From: Meandrina meandrites
Taxonomy: Eukaryota > Cnidaria > Anthozoa > Scleractinia > Meandrinidae
Length of the DNA: 64,000 bases
Assembly (NCBI GenBank): GCA_963693305.1
Contig: OY855913.1
Location: 24,114,114-24,178,113, forward strand
Reading direction: 5' to 3'
Both the position numbers and the translations under genes were made by a program. Numbering within the stretch: the first letter of the stretch is position 1; each line of letters begins with the position of its first letter. Below are positions 49,801-53,895 of this stretch, piece by piece. Under the pieces are notes generated by a model that did no database searches, was not told the DNA's origin, and saw only the letters and a program-made list of their open reading frames with translations.

Positions 49801-49831
49801 AGATGCGCCTAGCAGAATGGACGGATGGTGA
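16427..49831 (+). CDS. Giant type II membrane protein: repeated-exon stalk, collagen, three Ig, sushi and D8C-like domains
   Basis: One plus-strand gene. Joining exon 1, the short exon 2, six diverged stalk exons, 44 intact array exons, a linker exon and six C-terminal exons gives 7005 bp, one uninterrupted frame of 2334 residues; the sum being divisible by three supports the model. Order: cytoplasmic tail with basic residues; membrane helix about residues 18-41 ([20 protein letters not shown]); coiled-coil and EPGP-rich acidic neck; N-glycosylated repeat stalk; 27 Gly-X-Y triplets; three Ig domains; one sushi domain; a C-terminal Cys-rich domain resembling D8C of uromodulin, GP2 and OIT3. 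From N-terminus-in orientation it should be displayed outside the cell, probably as a collagen-driven trimer (inference). I do not recognise a named orthologue. Adhesion, matrix binding or recognition are plausible roles, none proven. Poly(A) signals lie at 50052 and 50084. Confidence 0.88.
16826..17877. other. Intron 1
   Basis: No exon seen. A short inverted repeat, GTGTGGGATAC near 17185 against GTATCCCACAC near 17260, suggests a small MITE. Confidence 0.5.
17878..17908 (+). CDS. Exon 2: 31-bp micro-exon
   Basis: Acceptor TTCTTTTCAG, donor GTAAGC. It encodes [10 protein letters not shown] and shifts the phase from 0 to 1, the phase used by every following exon up to the last. Called from splice sites and phase only. 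Confidence 0.7.
17909..18936. other. Intron 2 with simple repeats and a TIR element
   Basis: Holds a G-run (18070-18086), a (CAT)n-like triplet tract (18281-18380) and a probable TIR element of about 450 bp (18417-18870). The element's ends are GAGGGGGACATTGGGG and its inverse, with ATACCGCAAT sub-repeats inside. Confidence 0.55.
18937..19017 (+). CDS. Diverged stalk exon a
   Basis: 81 bp, acceptor TTCTTGTAG, donor GTGAGT, phase 1-1. It encodes [16 protein letters not shown] and [12 protein letters not shown], with the same Gly-Gly start and amphipathic ending as the main array, but lacks the Gln/Pro linker and both sequons. Confidence 0.8.
19018..19638. other. Intron with dispersed repeat
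   Basis: From about 19206 to 19430 it carries a stretch with GATACCCTATTTTAGACC and CTATACCCTATTTC repeats that looks like a dispersed repeat. No exon seen. Confidence 0.4.
19639..19722 (+). CDS. Diverged stalk exon b
   Basis: 84 bp, acceptor ACTTTCAG, donor GTGAGT, phase 1-1. It encodes [19 protein letters not shown] and [10 protein letters not shown]. The NDTIRSF segment matches NRTIQNF of the array, including the N-x-T sequon. Confidence 0.8.
19989..20132 (+). CDS. Diverged stalk exon c
   Basis: 144 bp, acceptor TTTCAAAG, donor GTAAGA, phase 1-1. It has a Gly/Asn/Asp-rich linker and then [19 protein letters not shown], the helical half of the repeat in diverged form. Confidence 0.8.
20133..20643. 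other. Intron, AT-rich degenerate repeats
   Basis: AATTATTAGTC-like blocks recur from about 20330 to 20600. No exon seen. Confidence 0.4.
20644..20781 (+). CDS. Diverged stalk exon d
   Basis: 138 bp, acceptor GTTGTAG, donor GTAAGT, phase 1-1. It encodes [18 protein letters not shown], a helix with AVQQAVQS and a glycine-rich end ([12 protein letters not shown]). GPSFVPGA also occurs as GPTFVPGA in exon f, showing a duplicated pair. Confidence 0.8.
20782..21662. other. Intron between stalk exons d and e
   Basis: Contains the (CTAC)n tract and the retroelement-like sequence before it (from about 21260). No exon seen. Confidence 0.5.
21329..21491. repeat. (CTAC)n microsatellite
   Basis: About 40 tandem tetranucleotides in the intron between stalk exons d and e. 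It follows TATAAATAAAGACG, as in the tail of a retroposed element, so it is probably the expanded tail of a SINE/LINE copy. Confidence 0.9.
21663..21746 (+). CDS. Diverged stalk exon e
   Basis: 84 bp, acceptor TTTCTAG, donor GTAAGG, phase 1-1. It encodes [19 protein letters not shown] and [17 protein letters not shown] is the NRTIQNF motif with its sequon. Confidence 0.82.
22366..22482 (+). CDS. Diverged stalk exon f
   Basis: 117 bp, acceptor GTTTTCAG, donor GTAAGC, phase 1-1. It encodes [16 protein letters not shown] then a charged helix ([19 protein letters not shown]). Paralogue of exon d. Confidence 0.82.
22483..23658. promoter_or_regulatory. Intron before the exon array, with a dense GCATG cluster
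   Basis: Between 22869 and 23404 I count 22 copies of GCATG on the sense strand, many as TGCATG, spaced irregularly by 5-60 bases; about 0.5 would be expected by chance. (U)GCAUG is the binding motif of RBFOX-family splicing factors. It could also be a decayed low-complexity repeat. No exon seen. Confidence 0.55.
23659..23742 (+). CDS. Array exon 1
   Basis: 84 bp; [15 protein letters not shown] start, [12 protein letters not shown] end. Short linker. Donor GTGGGT. Confidence 0.88.
   Translation: MDSIFLLQNSQITALPRVLWRLMSMSI
23830..23922 (+). CDS. Array exon 2
   Basis: 93 bp; [14 protein letters not shown] linker. The second sequon is lost (NRA). Donor GTTGGT. Confidence 0.88.
24094..24189 (+). 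CDS. Array exon 3
   Basis: 96 bp; sequon NST, diverged helix [14 protein letters not shown]. Donor GTGGGT. Confidence 0.88.
24498..24599 (+). CDS. Array exon 4
   Basis: 102 bp, the longest unit, because of an extra Gln-Pro pair in the linker. Donor GTTAGT. Confidence 0.88.
24742..24837 (+). CDS. Array exon 5
   Basis: 96 bp, close to consensus ([11 protein letters not shown] linker). Donor GTGGGT. Confidence 0.9.
   Translation: MDLIFLRHKRSHRRLITALSRTLLRIMWTSM
24918..25013 (+). CDS. Array exon 6
   Basis: 96 bp; [31 protein letters not shown]. Duplicated as exon 8. Donor GTGAGT. Confidence 0.88.
25109..25198 (+). CDS. Array exon 7
   Basis: 90 bp; [17 protein letters not shown]. Duplicated as exon 9. 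Donor GTGGGT. Confidence 0.88.
   Translation, partial: LDAIIPRYNHRHLTTVLSRTLLSIMLTSM
25316..25411 (+). CDS. Array exon 8
   Basis: 96 bp; near-identical to exon 6 in peptide ([20 protein letters not shown]). Sequon NGT. Donor GTGGGT. Confidence 0.88.
25516..25605 (+). CDS. Array exon 9
   Basis: 90 bp; [17 protein letters not shown], copy of exon 7. Donor GTGGGT. Confidence 0.88.
25723..25818 (+). CDS. Array exon 10
   Basis: 96 bp; [33 protein letters not shown]. Donor GTAGGT. Confidence 0.88.
25995..26084 (+). pseudogene. Array exon 11, acceptor lost
   Basis: 90 bp, open and in register (sequon [15 protein letters not shown]) with good donor GTTAGT, but the acceptor reads TTTAAA|ATGGAC where siblings have TTTAAG|ATGGAC. 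One G-to-A change would explain it. It is probably skipped. Confidence 0.7.
26211..26306 (+). CDS. Array exon 12
   Basis: 96 bp; [19 protein letters not shown]. First exon of a four-exon block repeated at 27118. Donor GTAAGT. Confidence 0.88.
26407..26496 (+). CDS. Array exon 13
   Basis: 90 bp; [15 protein letters not shown]. Second sequon lost (NRI), whereas its copy, exon 17, keeps NRT. Donor GTGGGT. Confidence 0.88.
26633..26728 (+). CDS. Array exon 14
   Basis: 96 bp; [33 protein letters not shown]. Copy is exon 18. Donor GTAGGT. Confidence 0.88.
26831..26926 (+). CDS. Array exon 15
   Basis: 96 bp; [31 protein letters not shown]. Copy is exon 19. Donor GTGGGT. Confidence 0.88.
27118..27213 (+). 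CDS. Array exon 16
   Basis: 96 bp; [19 protein letters not shown], copy of exon 12. Donor GTGAGT. Confidence 0.88.
27313..27402 (+). CDS. Array exon 17
   Basis: 90 bp; [17 protein letters not shown], copy of exon 13. Donor GTGGGT. Confidence 0.88.
27525..27620 (+). CDS. Array exon 18
   Basis: 96 bp; [19 protein letters not shown], copy of exon 14. Donor GTGGGT. Confidence 0.88.
27724..27819 (+). CDS. Array exon 19
   Basis: 96 bp; [19 protein letters not shown], copy of exon 15. Donor GTGGGT. Confidence 0.88.
27830..28095. mobile_element. Probable repeat insertion between array exons 19 and 20
   Basis: This intron is about 250 bp longer than its neighbours. It contains the hairpin GGTAAATAGCCAACGAG...GAGTTGGCTATAACTACC, whose core resembles the MITE at 10014. 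The duplicate GGATACCAC context on its right fits an insertion, but its ends are not certain. Confidence 0.45.
28180..28275 (+). CDS. Array exon 20
   Basis: 96 bp; [31 protein letters not shown]. Donor GTTAGT. Confidence 0.88.
28370..28465 (+). CDS. Array exon 21
   Basis: 96 bp; [31 protein letters not shown]. Donor GTAGGT. Confidence 0.88.
28588..28686 (+). CDS. Array exon 22
   Basis: 99 bp; [19 protein letters not shown], with one extra Ala in the helix start ([16 protein letters not shown]). Donor GTATAC, which fixes the exon boundary for the family. Confidence 0.88.
28925..29020 (+). CDS. Array exon 23
   Basis: 96 bp; [31 protein letters not shown]. Donor GTGGGT. Confidence 0.88.
29131..29226 (+). 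CDS. Array exon 24
   Basis: 96 bp; [31 protein letters not shown]. Donor GTGGGT. Confidence 0.88.
29326..29421 (+). CDS. Array exon 25
   Basis: 96 bp; [15 protein letters not shown]. Second sequon lost (DKRT). Donor GTTAGT. Confidence 0.88.
29516..29611 (+). CDS. Array exon 26
   Basis: 96 bp; [19 protein letters not shown]; sequon NLT. Donor GTGGGT. Confidence 0.88.
29734..29829 (+). pseudogene. Array exon 27, donor destroyed by transposon
   Basis: 96 bp, intact coding part and acceptor ([31 protein letters not shown]). The base after the exon is followed by GCACAGG instead of GTAGGT because a foldback element inserted there. Reading through meets a stop after about 16 residues. The original donor context ATGTCGGTAGGT survives on the far side at 31014. 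Confidence 0.85.
29831..31013. mobile_element. 1.18-kb foldback transposon with about 475-bp inverted arms
   Basis: The left arm (29831 to about 30310) and right arm (about 30535-31013) are near-perfect inverted copies, starting CACAGGCTTACCAGACTGTG. The central loop is about 225 bp. A 7-bp target duplication ATGTCGG lies at 29824-29830 and 31014-31020. No transposase seen, so non-autonomous. Family not identified. Confidence 0.92.
31135..31215 (+). CDS. Array exon 28
   Basis: 81 bp, shortest unit; the Gln-Pro linker is nearly absent ([14 protein letters not shown]). Ends in A, not G, so the next codon becomes Ser or Asn/Thr-type. Donor GTACGT. Confidence 0.87.
31343..31438 (+). CDS. Array exon 29
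   Basis: 96 bp; [31 protein letters not shown]. Donor GTGGGT. Confidence 0.88.
31487..31640 (+). mobile_element. Short retroelement insertion with (GTT)n tail
   Basis: AAGGATGTCTGCCTAACC leads to a T-rich body and TGCAATAAAGTTGTTGTTGT, the typical end of a retroposed repeat with a microsatellite tail. It lies in the intron between exons 29 and 30. Confidence 0.55.
31741..31836 (+). CDS. Array exon 30
   Basis: 96 bp; [19 protein letters not shown]; first sequon lost (NFA), second NST. A relic acceptor-plus-exon start (TTCAAAG TGGACT) lies about 35 bases upstream. Donor GTGAGT. Confidence 0.88.
31911..32006 (+). CDS. Array exon 31
   Basis: 96 bp, close to consensus ([11 protein letters not shown]). 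Follows an intron of only 74 bp. Donor GTGGGT. Confidence 0.9.
32174..32269 (+). CDS. Array exon 32
   Basis: 96 bp; [23 protein letters not shown]. Donor GTGGGT. Confidence 0.89.
32388..32483 (+). CDS. Array exon 33
   Basis: 96 bp; [32 protein letters not shown]. Donor GTGAGT. Confidence 0.88.
32618..32701 (+). CDS. Array exon 34
   Basis: 84 bp; [28 protein letters not shown]. Short linker. Donor GTGGGT. Confidence 0.87.
32815..32910 (+). CDS. Array exon 35
   Basis: 96 bp; [31 protein letters not shown]. With exon 36 it is a distant copy of the exon 12-13 pair. Donor GTAAGT. Confidence 0.88.
33010..33099 (+). CDS. Array exon 36
   Basis: 90 bp; [17 protein letters not shown]. Donor GTGGGT. 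Confidence 0.88.
33216..33311 (+). CDS. Array exon 37
   Basis: 96 bp; [31 protein letters not shown]. Donor GTGAGT. Confidence 0.88.
33422..33517 (+). CDS. Array exon 38
   Basis: 96 bp; [31 protein letters not shown], ending in A before donor GTACGT. Confidence 0.87.
33877..33972 (+). CDS. Array exon 39
   Basis: 96 bp; [24 protein letters not shown]. Preceded by a 359-bp intron with no other exon seen. Donor GTAAGT. Confidence 0.88.
34094..34183 (+). CDS. Array exon 40, weak donor
   Basis: 90 bp; [29 protein letters not shown]. The donor at the family position is GTGCCG, a poor match. The nearby GTAATT at 34195 would change the phase and break the frame. It may be poorly spliced. Confidence 0.75.
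34330..34416 (+). CDS. Array exon 41
   Basis: 87 bp; [27 protein letters not shown]. Sequon NST; ends in A before donor GTGAGT. Confidence 0.87.
34537..34626 (+). CDS. Array exon 42
   Basis: 90 bp; [29 protein letters not shown]. Donor GTTGGT. Confidence 0.88.
34724..34807 (+). CDS. Array exon 43
   Basis: 84 bp; [27 protein letters not shown]. Donor GTTAGT. Confidence 0.87.
34962..35057 (+). CDS. Array exon 44
   Basis: 96 bp; [31 protein letters not shown]. Recent paralogue of exon 45. Donor GTAGGT. Confidence 0.88.
35240..35335 (+). CDS. Array exon 45
   Basis: 96 bp; [31 protein letters not shown]. Donor GTGAGT. Confidence 0.88.
35518..35860. mobile_element. Repeat insertion(s) 5' of array exon 46
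   Basis: Two copies of GGGAGTTTAAGAAACCACGA-like sequence (near 35519 and 35651) with CGACGGCGACG tails, and an inverted CTGTCGTGGTTCACGTTCTC near 35833. These look like ends of small TIR elements. They sit where the 5' half of exon 46 should begin. Confidence 0.5.
35877..35946 (+). pseudogene. Array exon 46, truncated relic
   Basis: Only the linker and helix remain ([19 protein letters not shown]), with two codons missing before KYVG. The GGLNLSS start is gone, and the nearby AG dinucleotides (35855, 35864) would enter in the wrong phase. Donor GTGGGT is intact. Confidence 0.75.
36043..36138 (+). CDS. Array exon 47 (last)
   Basis: 96 bp; [31 protein letters not shown]. Donor GTGGGT. Confidence 0.88.
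36139..37156. promoter_or_regulatory. Intron after the exon array, with a second GCATG cluster
   Basis: From 36419 to 37141 I count 23 GCATG on the sense strand, most as TGCATG, in otherwise AT-rich sequence; three more follow near 37386-37411 in the next intron. It mirrors the cluster before the array. Candidate RBFOX-type splicing control region or decayed TGCATG repeat. Confidence 0.55.
37157..37216 (+). CDS. Linker exon after the array
   Basis: 60 bp, acceptor TTTTCTTAG, donor GTGAGT, phase 1-1. It encodes [20 protein letters not shown], a short helix; possibly a worn stalk unit without linker and sequons. Confidence 0.75.
37217..38803. other. Intron before the collagen exon
   Basis: No exon seen. 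It contains low-complexity GCCATGCTATGCCAAGCC-like sequence (37868-38110, and 38390-38440) and a retroelement-like end with (TGAC)n at about 38310-38389. Confidence 0.5.
38310..38389 (+). repeat. Retroelement 3' end with (TGAC)n tail
   Basis: TGGGCTAGCCTGCTTCAATAAAGT is followed by about seven TGAC units, the usual end of a retroposed repeat. Confidence 0.6.
38804..39151 (+). CDS. Collagen exon
   Basis: 348 bp, acceptor CTCTTAACAG, donor GTAAGT, phase 1-1. After DVKTIP come 27 uninterrupted Gly-X-Y triplets ([13 protein letters not shown] onward), then a Thr-rich and Lys/Glu-rich spacer ([13 protein letters not shown]). Proline in the Y position is common, so stable trimerisation is expected. 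Confidence 0.95.
39152..39694. other. Intron between collagen and Ig 1
   Basis: Nothing recognised. Confidence 0.5.
39695..39946 (+). CDS. Ig domain 1 exon
   Basis: 252 bp, acceptor CTTTTAAG, donor GTAAGT, phase 1-1. I-set-like: [18 protein letters not shown], then [17 protein letters not shown], with the paired Cys and core Trp. Confidence 0.95.
40310..40576 (-). mobile_element. 3' end of a non-LTR retrotransposon ORF2
   Basis: Reads [16 protein letters not shown] followed by [12 protein letters not shown], the Cys/His motif found after the reverse transcriptase domain in many LINEs (zf-RVT type). A frameshift at the run of A after FYKK is likely, because the next frame continues with [15 protein letters not shown] dead fragment. 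Confidence 0.7.
40577..41118. repeat. Left arm of large inverted repeat
   Basis: From CGGCCAGGGTCAAAATTTTG to TGAAATATGAG it is repeated in inverse, roughly 90% by eye, at 46227-46775, including CTTTGCTTGCATGCAAAAGG. Inverted spacing is about 5.1 kb. Confidence 0.85.
43955..44143 (+). repeat. Heptamer satellite (ACTTCCG/ACTTCAG)n, left arm
   Basis: About 27 tandem 7-bp units mixing two variants that differ at two bases. Open in all frames because 7-mers repeat every 21 bases; not coding. Confidence 0.95.
45154..45503 (-). repeat. Heptamer satellite, right arm, inverse orientation
   Basis: About 50 tandem units CGGAAGT/CTGAAGT, the reverse complement of the left array, with a short ACGTCTG variant patch near 45370. 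Confidence 0.95.
46227..46775. repeat. Right arm of large inverted repeat
   Basis: Inverse copy of 40577-41118. The short open frames on both arms are mirror images and not credible host genes. Confidence 0.85.
46961..47236 (+). CDS. Ig domain 2 exon
   Basis: 276 bp, acceptor CATGTTAG, donor GTGAGT, phase 1-1. [19 protein letters not shown], then [15 protein letters not shown]-set-like. The upstream open frame from 46807 is intronic read-through. Confidence 0.95.
47671..48260. repeat. About 106-bp minisatellite in the intron before Ig 3
   Basis: TCAATAGCTTTCATTTGAAT starts at 47671, 47777, 47883, 47989, 48100 and 48208: five and a half units of 106-111 bp, less alike toward the right. Confidence 0.92.
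48353..48628 (+). CDS. Ig domain 3 exon
   Basis: 276 bp, acceptor TTTTTTAG, donor GTGAGT, phase 1-1. [19 protein letters not shown], then [13 protein letters not shown]. Confidence 0.95.
48894..49067 (+). CDS. Sushi (CCP) domain exon
   Basis: 174 bp, acceptor CTTTCCAG, donor GTAAGT, phase 1-1. [44 protein letters not shown]: a classical complement-control module with one extra Cys (NPGC). Confidence 0.93.
49205..49385 (-). mobile_element. tRNA-like SINE with a 74-bp hairpin inserted in it
   Basis: Read on the minus strand it has the A-box-like CGTAGCTCAGTGGATAGA and the B box GGGTTCGATTCCCGCC. Between them is a 74-bp palindrome (49278-49351, arms ACCCTGCGAGCAGAGTCTTC and inverse) flanked by a 10-bp direct repeat TCTATCCACT (49268-49277 and 49352-49361). 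Confidence 0.75.
49419..49831 (+). CDS. Last exon: D8C-like cysteine-rich domain
   Basis: 413 bp, acceptor TTCTGCAG, ending in TGA at 49829-49831. It encodes [53 protein letters not shown] and [16 protein letters not shown]. The pattern of Trp-Tyr-Arg, Cys-Asn-Thr, Trp-Leu-x-Gly-x-His-Pro, Cys-Cys and Cys-x-Gly-Gly-Phe/Tyr-Tyr-Val-Tyr matches the D8C domain of uromodulin, GP2 and OIT3. No ZP domain follows, unlike those vertebrate proteins. Confidence 0.85.
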
Positions 49832-50051
49832 ACTGGGAACTAAAATTTGAACAGTGTACGAGTTTAGTTATTTTAACTTTATATTTTGGTTTCTTCTTTC
49901 TTCTTAAGTATTTTATTTTCTTGCAGACGTAATTTCTTGGTGCGTTATATACCATTAGCATCAGCAGCCAGTGTTGGGGTGTCTCTGTAGAATCAGTTTA
50001 CCATGCCAAGAACACTAACACAATTATTTTCAGAAAAATAGATTTTCCTAA

Positions 50052-50089
50052 AATAAATATAATATTATATTTTTGTCAAGTAAAATAAA
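50052..50089 (+). terminator. Candidate polyadenylation signals of the large gene
   Basis: AATAAA at 50052-50057 and 50084-50089, about 220-260 bases after the stop codon. Confidence 0.55.
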
Positions 50090-50825
50090 TTTGAACATTA
50101 ATTTACTTTGATTGTCGCGGTTGTCAATTGCTTGTCAACCTTCTTTTTCCAAAATCTGTTCATAGGGTGATCTTCGTTTGCTGTCATCATTTTCTCTTTA
50201 AAGGAGATGCTTGGAAAAATCATACTTGGCTGGTAAAGACTGTGAAATTAGATAAATTCGGCGGGTATGCGAGAAATGAGGTGCATGATGAACGACTTGG
50301 TTTTTTGTTCTCTGAGAAATGTTAAATTTACAGTCATTCATATGGTCGCGTGAATGCATTTCGTAGCGTTTTTAATATTTTTCAAAACAACATCGTAGTT
50401 TCGGTCCAATCAGCACATTTGTTTTACTAACGTCACAAGAAATGGGGTATTTTACTTTCTCCCCCCCCCCCCCCCCCCCAGTTCTCCCCGCCCCGTCCCC
50501 AAGAGCACCTGTGGAGTCGCCGCTGCATGTTACGGAAGTATCAGCAAACGCGAAAACCTACGAAAGTTTATTTCGAGAAACAAAGACAATGACTGAGGAT
50601 GGATGACTCTCATGCAAAGATGAGAGTATCTTTGATCTGCTTTACATAATTTTGGAATTTGGGCCTAAAAATAAATGATATGCTGAAAAGAATAGAAAAG
50701 AAACAAAATGCCACCTATAAAGTGAAGTAATGTACATAAACAAATTGTTACATAAATGCCGTAAAACCCCTGTAATATGTAACAATAAAAAAATTGAAAA
50801 CAGAGTCTTATTACAACCCCCTTAA

Positions 50826-52576
50826 AGGTCAAATGAACCAAAATTTTGATTTTTCTTTATTTTTGGCCAATCTGTTAATTAAGAGCCAAATAAACATATT
50901 TTGAAGTTTCAAAGTAATTGGACTTTGCATCGCAGAGATATTGCAAGTTTAAAAGTGCTTATTTTTGGCCTTCATAATCGTGGAGCAGTCGGAAAAATTG
51001 TCGGGAAATTGTCGGAAACACAACTAAGACGTCATTGTTGGTGACCTGTAAGATTGCGGGAAATTCAAAGCCGTTCAGTTCTGAAGTTCACCAAGTCGGT
51101 GACTTCGTTTAAAACGGAAAATCATGGTGTTTTGAGAGAACGTTGGGTTGTAAAAATGAAAAGAGAATTTTTGAACCAAAACAAGCACTCGCGCATTTAT
51201 GCGGTTCATTTCACTGAAAACTGTATTAAACAAAATCTATCAGTAAGGAGGTTTCTGGGTTCTGCCTTCAAGTCTCTAAGACTTGCCTTAAAGAGGATGC
51301 AGTCCCAACGACTTTTTGATCAGAAAATTAAATACGGCAAAGAGTGCCCGCCGAAGAACAAATTAATTAAATACGGCGAAGAATGCCAGCCGAAGAACAG
51401 AGAGACTACGTATAACTGTTCGTTCATCTTTTGCTTAATGTAGCAAGTTGGAAGTAAGGAATTTTAATAACTAGAGCTTGCTAGTACTTTTATTTTGATT
51501 ATTAACACTTTTATTTTGTTGGTTTGGCTTGGTAAGTATTGCGAACTTCAATATCAACTTCAGTATCGATTCAATATCCTCACCGAATAATGCAGCTTCC
51601 ACGTGCACGCTTTTTGAGACGTGTTTTTGACGCTTGTTAAATATAAGTACAAGCTAAATAAAATTTACATCTCTGTGGCCAAAATATGGACTATAAACAG
51701 GTAATAGAAACAAACCTCACAGTGTCCGCGGAGACAGTCGGTAAACGCTCTGTATTTATTATTCACCACTGAATTTTCCTTCAGCTGAAAACGACACGAA
51801 TTTATTCATTCAAGAATGTTTTACCCTGCGTGATGGTTTGCGGTTTCGAATTTGCATTGAGAAATATCCCTTCATTCAAGTTAAATTTTTGTGTAGAAAT
51901 TTATTCTTGCGTTTTGTGTGACTCTCGAGTACGAAAAAGAAAATAGTGAATAAAATCTTAGCTTTTGGCCACATCCACATTCGCGCTCATACCGATCCGG
52001 GTTTGCAAGCCGCACACGTCCTGATTATATATAATTGCGTGCAAATCCAAAAAAACCTGCATTTCAGTTGAGGTATATAACAAAATTCTTTGTTCCATAC
52101 TAAGCTGAGCGGACTGATGATTTTTATAAGCCATCCAGTGTTTGAAATCCTCCTATATCGCTCAATGCTTACAATTTTACTCAGTGCTTTAATAATTATT
52201 AATCTTTTAAACTGGATTCCAGTGTAGTAAAAAATATAATTACCATGTTTTAAAAGAACTTAGGTCTTTTCAGAATTACTTGAATTCCTCAGACTGACTC
52301 AAACTCTCAAACTTAACATTATTCGCTCTTCAAATGACGATCGTCCCCTCGTCACAAAATTCAAAGCTTGATCCATTCCTTCCATTTCAGTGCGCGGTCA
52401 TTTTGGAAACGTTTTCGTGAAGCCTTCGGAAATCTTCCTATTTTTTGCTTTAGCTCGCGCCTTTAGGCTCAGAAAGCAAAATTTCAACTTGAGTTTACTT
52501 TATAATGTGTTTTTTAGTGTTTGGTTGCTTTAAAATGGCCAAAGAAAAAAGCCCGAAATTTTGGTTCATTTGACCT
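50826..52576. mobile_element. TTAA-flanked TIR element with THAP-like remnant
   Basis: Ends AGGTCAAATGAACCAAAATT are perfect inverted repeats, flanked by TTAA on both sides (50822-50825, 52577-52580). The inside carries an open frame at 51054-51443 with RERWVVKMKREF and KHSRIYAVHFTENC, like the second half of a THAP zinc finger, in which the usual Cys has become Tyr. No transposase core was recognised. Decayed, non-autonomous. Confidence 0.6.
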
Positions 52577-52641
52577 TTAACAACTGATTGAACTGTACCT
52601 TGTGTAGCAAACTGACCAATTTTAAATTTGACGTAACCGTT

Positions 52642-52975
52642 AAGGTGGCTGGTAGCGATTTCCAGCACTTTTCAGCTGTAACACTTTGATGGATCAGTAC
52701 TAAAAAATTTTATCACATGCTGCTATAATGTTATCAAAAAACCCAATTATTGCTCAATAAGTTGCGGTTATTTTCTGACATTTCTGGCTGCCATAGCAAC
52801 AGCATAAGCTGTGAAAAATACCCTTAATTTTAGCTTTAAGAGTAACTCAAACATCGAACTCAGTGACCTCCATCTTTTATTATTGAGTCATGATCAGCAT
52901 GTTAAGGTACAACTTTTTGCAAAGTTAAAAAAAATTCTGTAGTGCAGTTTTTCAGAGCCACCTTACTGCCCAAGC
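52642..52975. mobile_element. Small MITE
   Basis: Begins TTAAGGTGGCTGGTAGCG and ends TTTTCAGAGCCACCTTA, short terminal inverted repeats around about 330 bp with no coding potential. Confidence 0.6.
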
Positions 52976-53483
52976 CTGAACCTTTTACCTATACAAGAGA
53001 AACATCACACCAGATTCAACGTTCTCAAGTAGTCCGTATAAAATCTACAATTTCCGTTAGTTGCACTTGTAATTAGTTGCCCTCTAAATACTCGAGGAAC
53101 AAAACTGCTGCAGGTTAAAAGTATGAGGAAGTACATGTGGTTAGTACAGATCTAATTTAATTGCTATGAGTTCACAAGGTCAGTTATTCTGGTCGAAATA
53201 TGGCAGCAAGTTCCGTTTCCACAAACCTCTCAGCCATTGTGGTTCCAGTTTTTCAGTGTATTTGCAGGTCTCTCATTGGGGAATCTCTCTTACAAAGGTA
53301 TGTTGAACGGTATGTTTGGCTAAAATGTGTTGATGTGTTCTTCATCACTGATCTAGCTACGCTATCGGGCAATGGAAATCATTTCCCTGAAACGGAAGTA
53401 AATTAGTGAGTCTTTCACCCTCCCAGCGTGATTTATCAAACAGTGTAGCCCGACCAAGTCTGTGCTATAAATCACTACAAACA

Positions 53484-53600
53484 GATGGACTAGCATCCCA
53501 TCCAGGGGGGAGTAGAAGTACTCTTGGTCGCTTCATGCTACTGAAACCGCTATAAGCTGCCGCGTTATGGGCCACTAGGCTCGAACGCAGACTTCAACAG
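53484..53600 (+). repeat. Partial tRNA-derived SINE (3' portion)
   Basis: GGACTAGCATCCCATCCAGG to GGCTCGAACGCAGACTTCAA matches the 3' third of the copy at 57761; the head is missing, as in a 5'-truncated insertion. Confidence 0.75.
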
Positions 53601-53819
53601 ATTTACCATGTGGAATATTTAATCTCTTATTTTGTTGCCGCAAAATGAAAAATAATCGTCAAAGGCAAGCCAAGCAGAGCTGCTGAGGTAGCTCGGCTAT
53701 ATGCTTTTAGAGTTTAGACTAACATGGATTTTGACATACGAAATAGTCATGTACATTCATGTCCGGAAGACCTTCACCTCCTCTCACACCAGACGGTAAT
53801 TACTCCGAGAAGTATAAAT

Positions 53820-53895
53820 ATATCGCAACGCGTAATCAACGCGTTTATCGTAACGCGTAGTCAACGCGTTTATCGCAACGCGTAATCATCACGTA
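53820..53895. repeat. Short tandem repeat
   Basis: Three units of about 24 bp of the type ATCGCAACGCGTAATCAACG. Confidence 0.8.
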
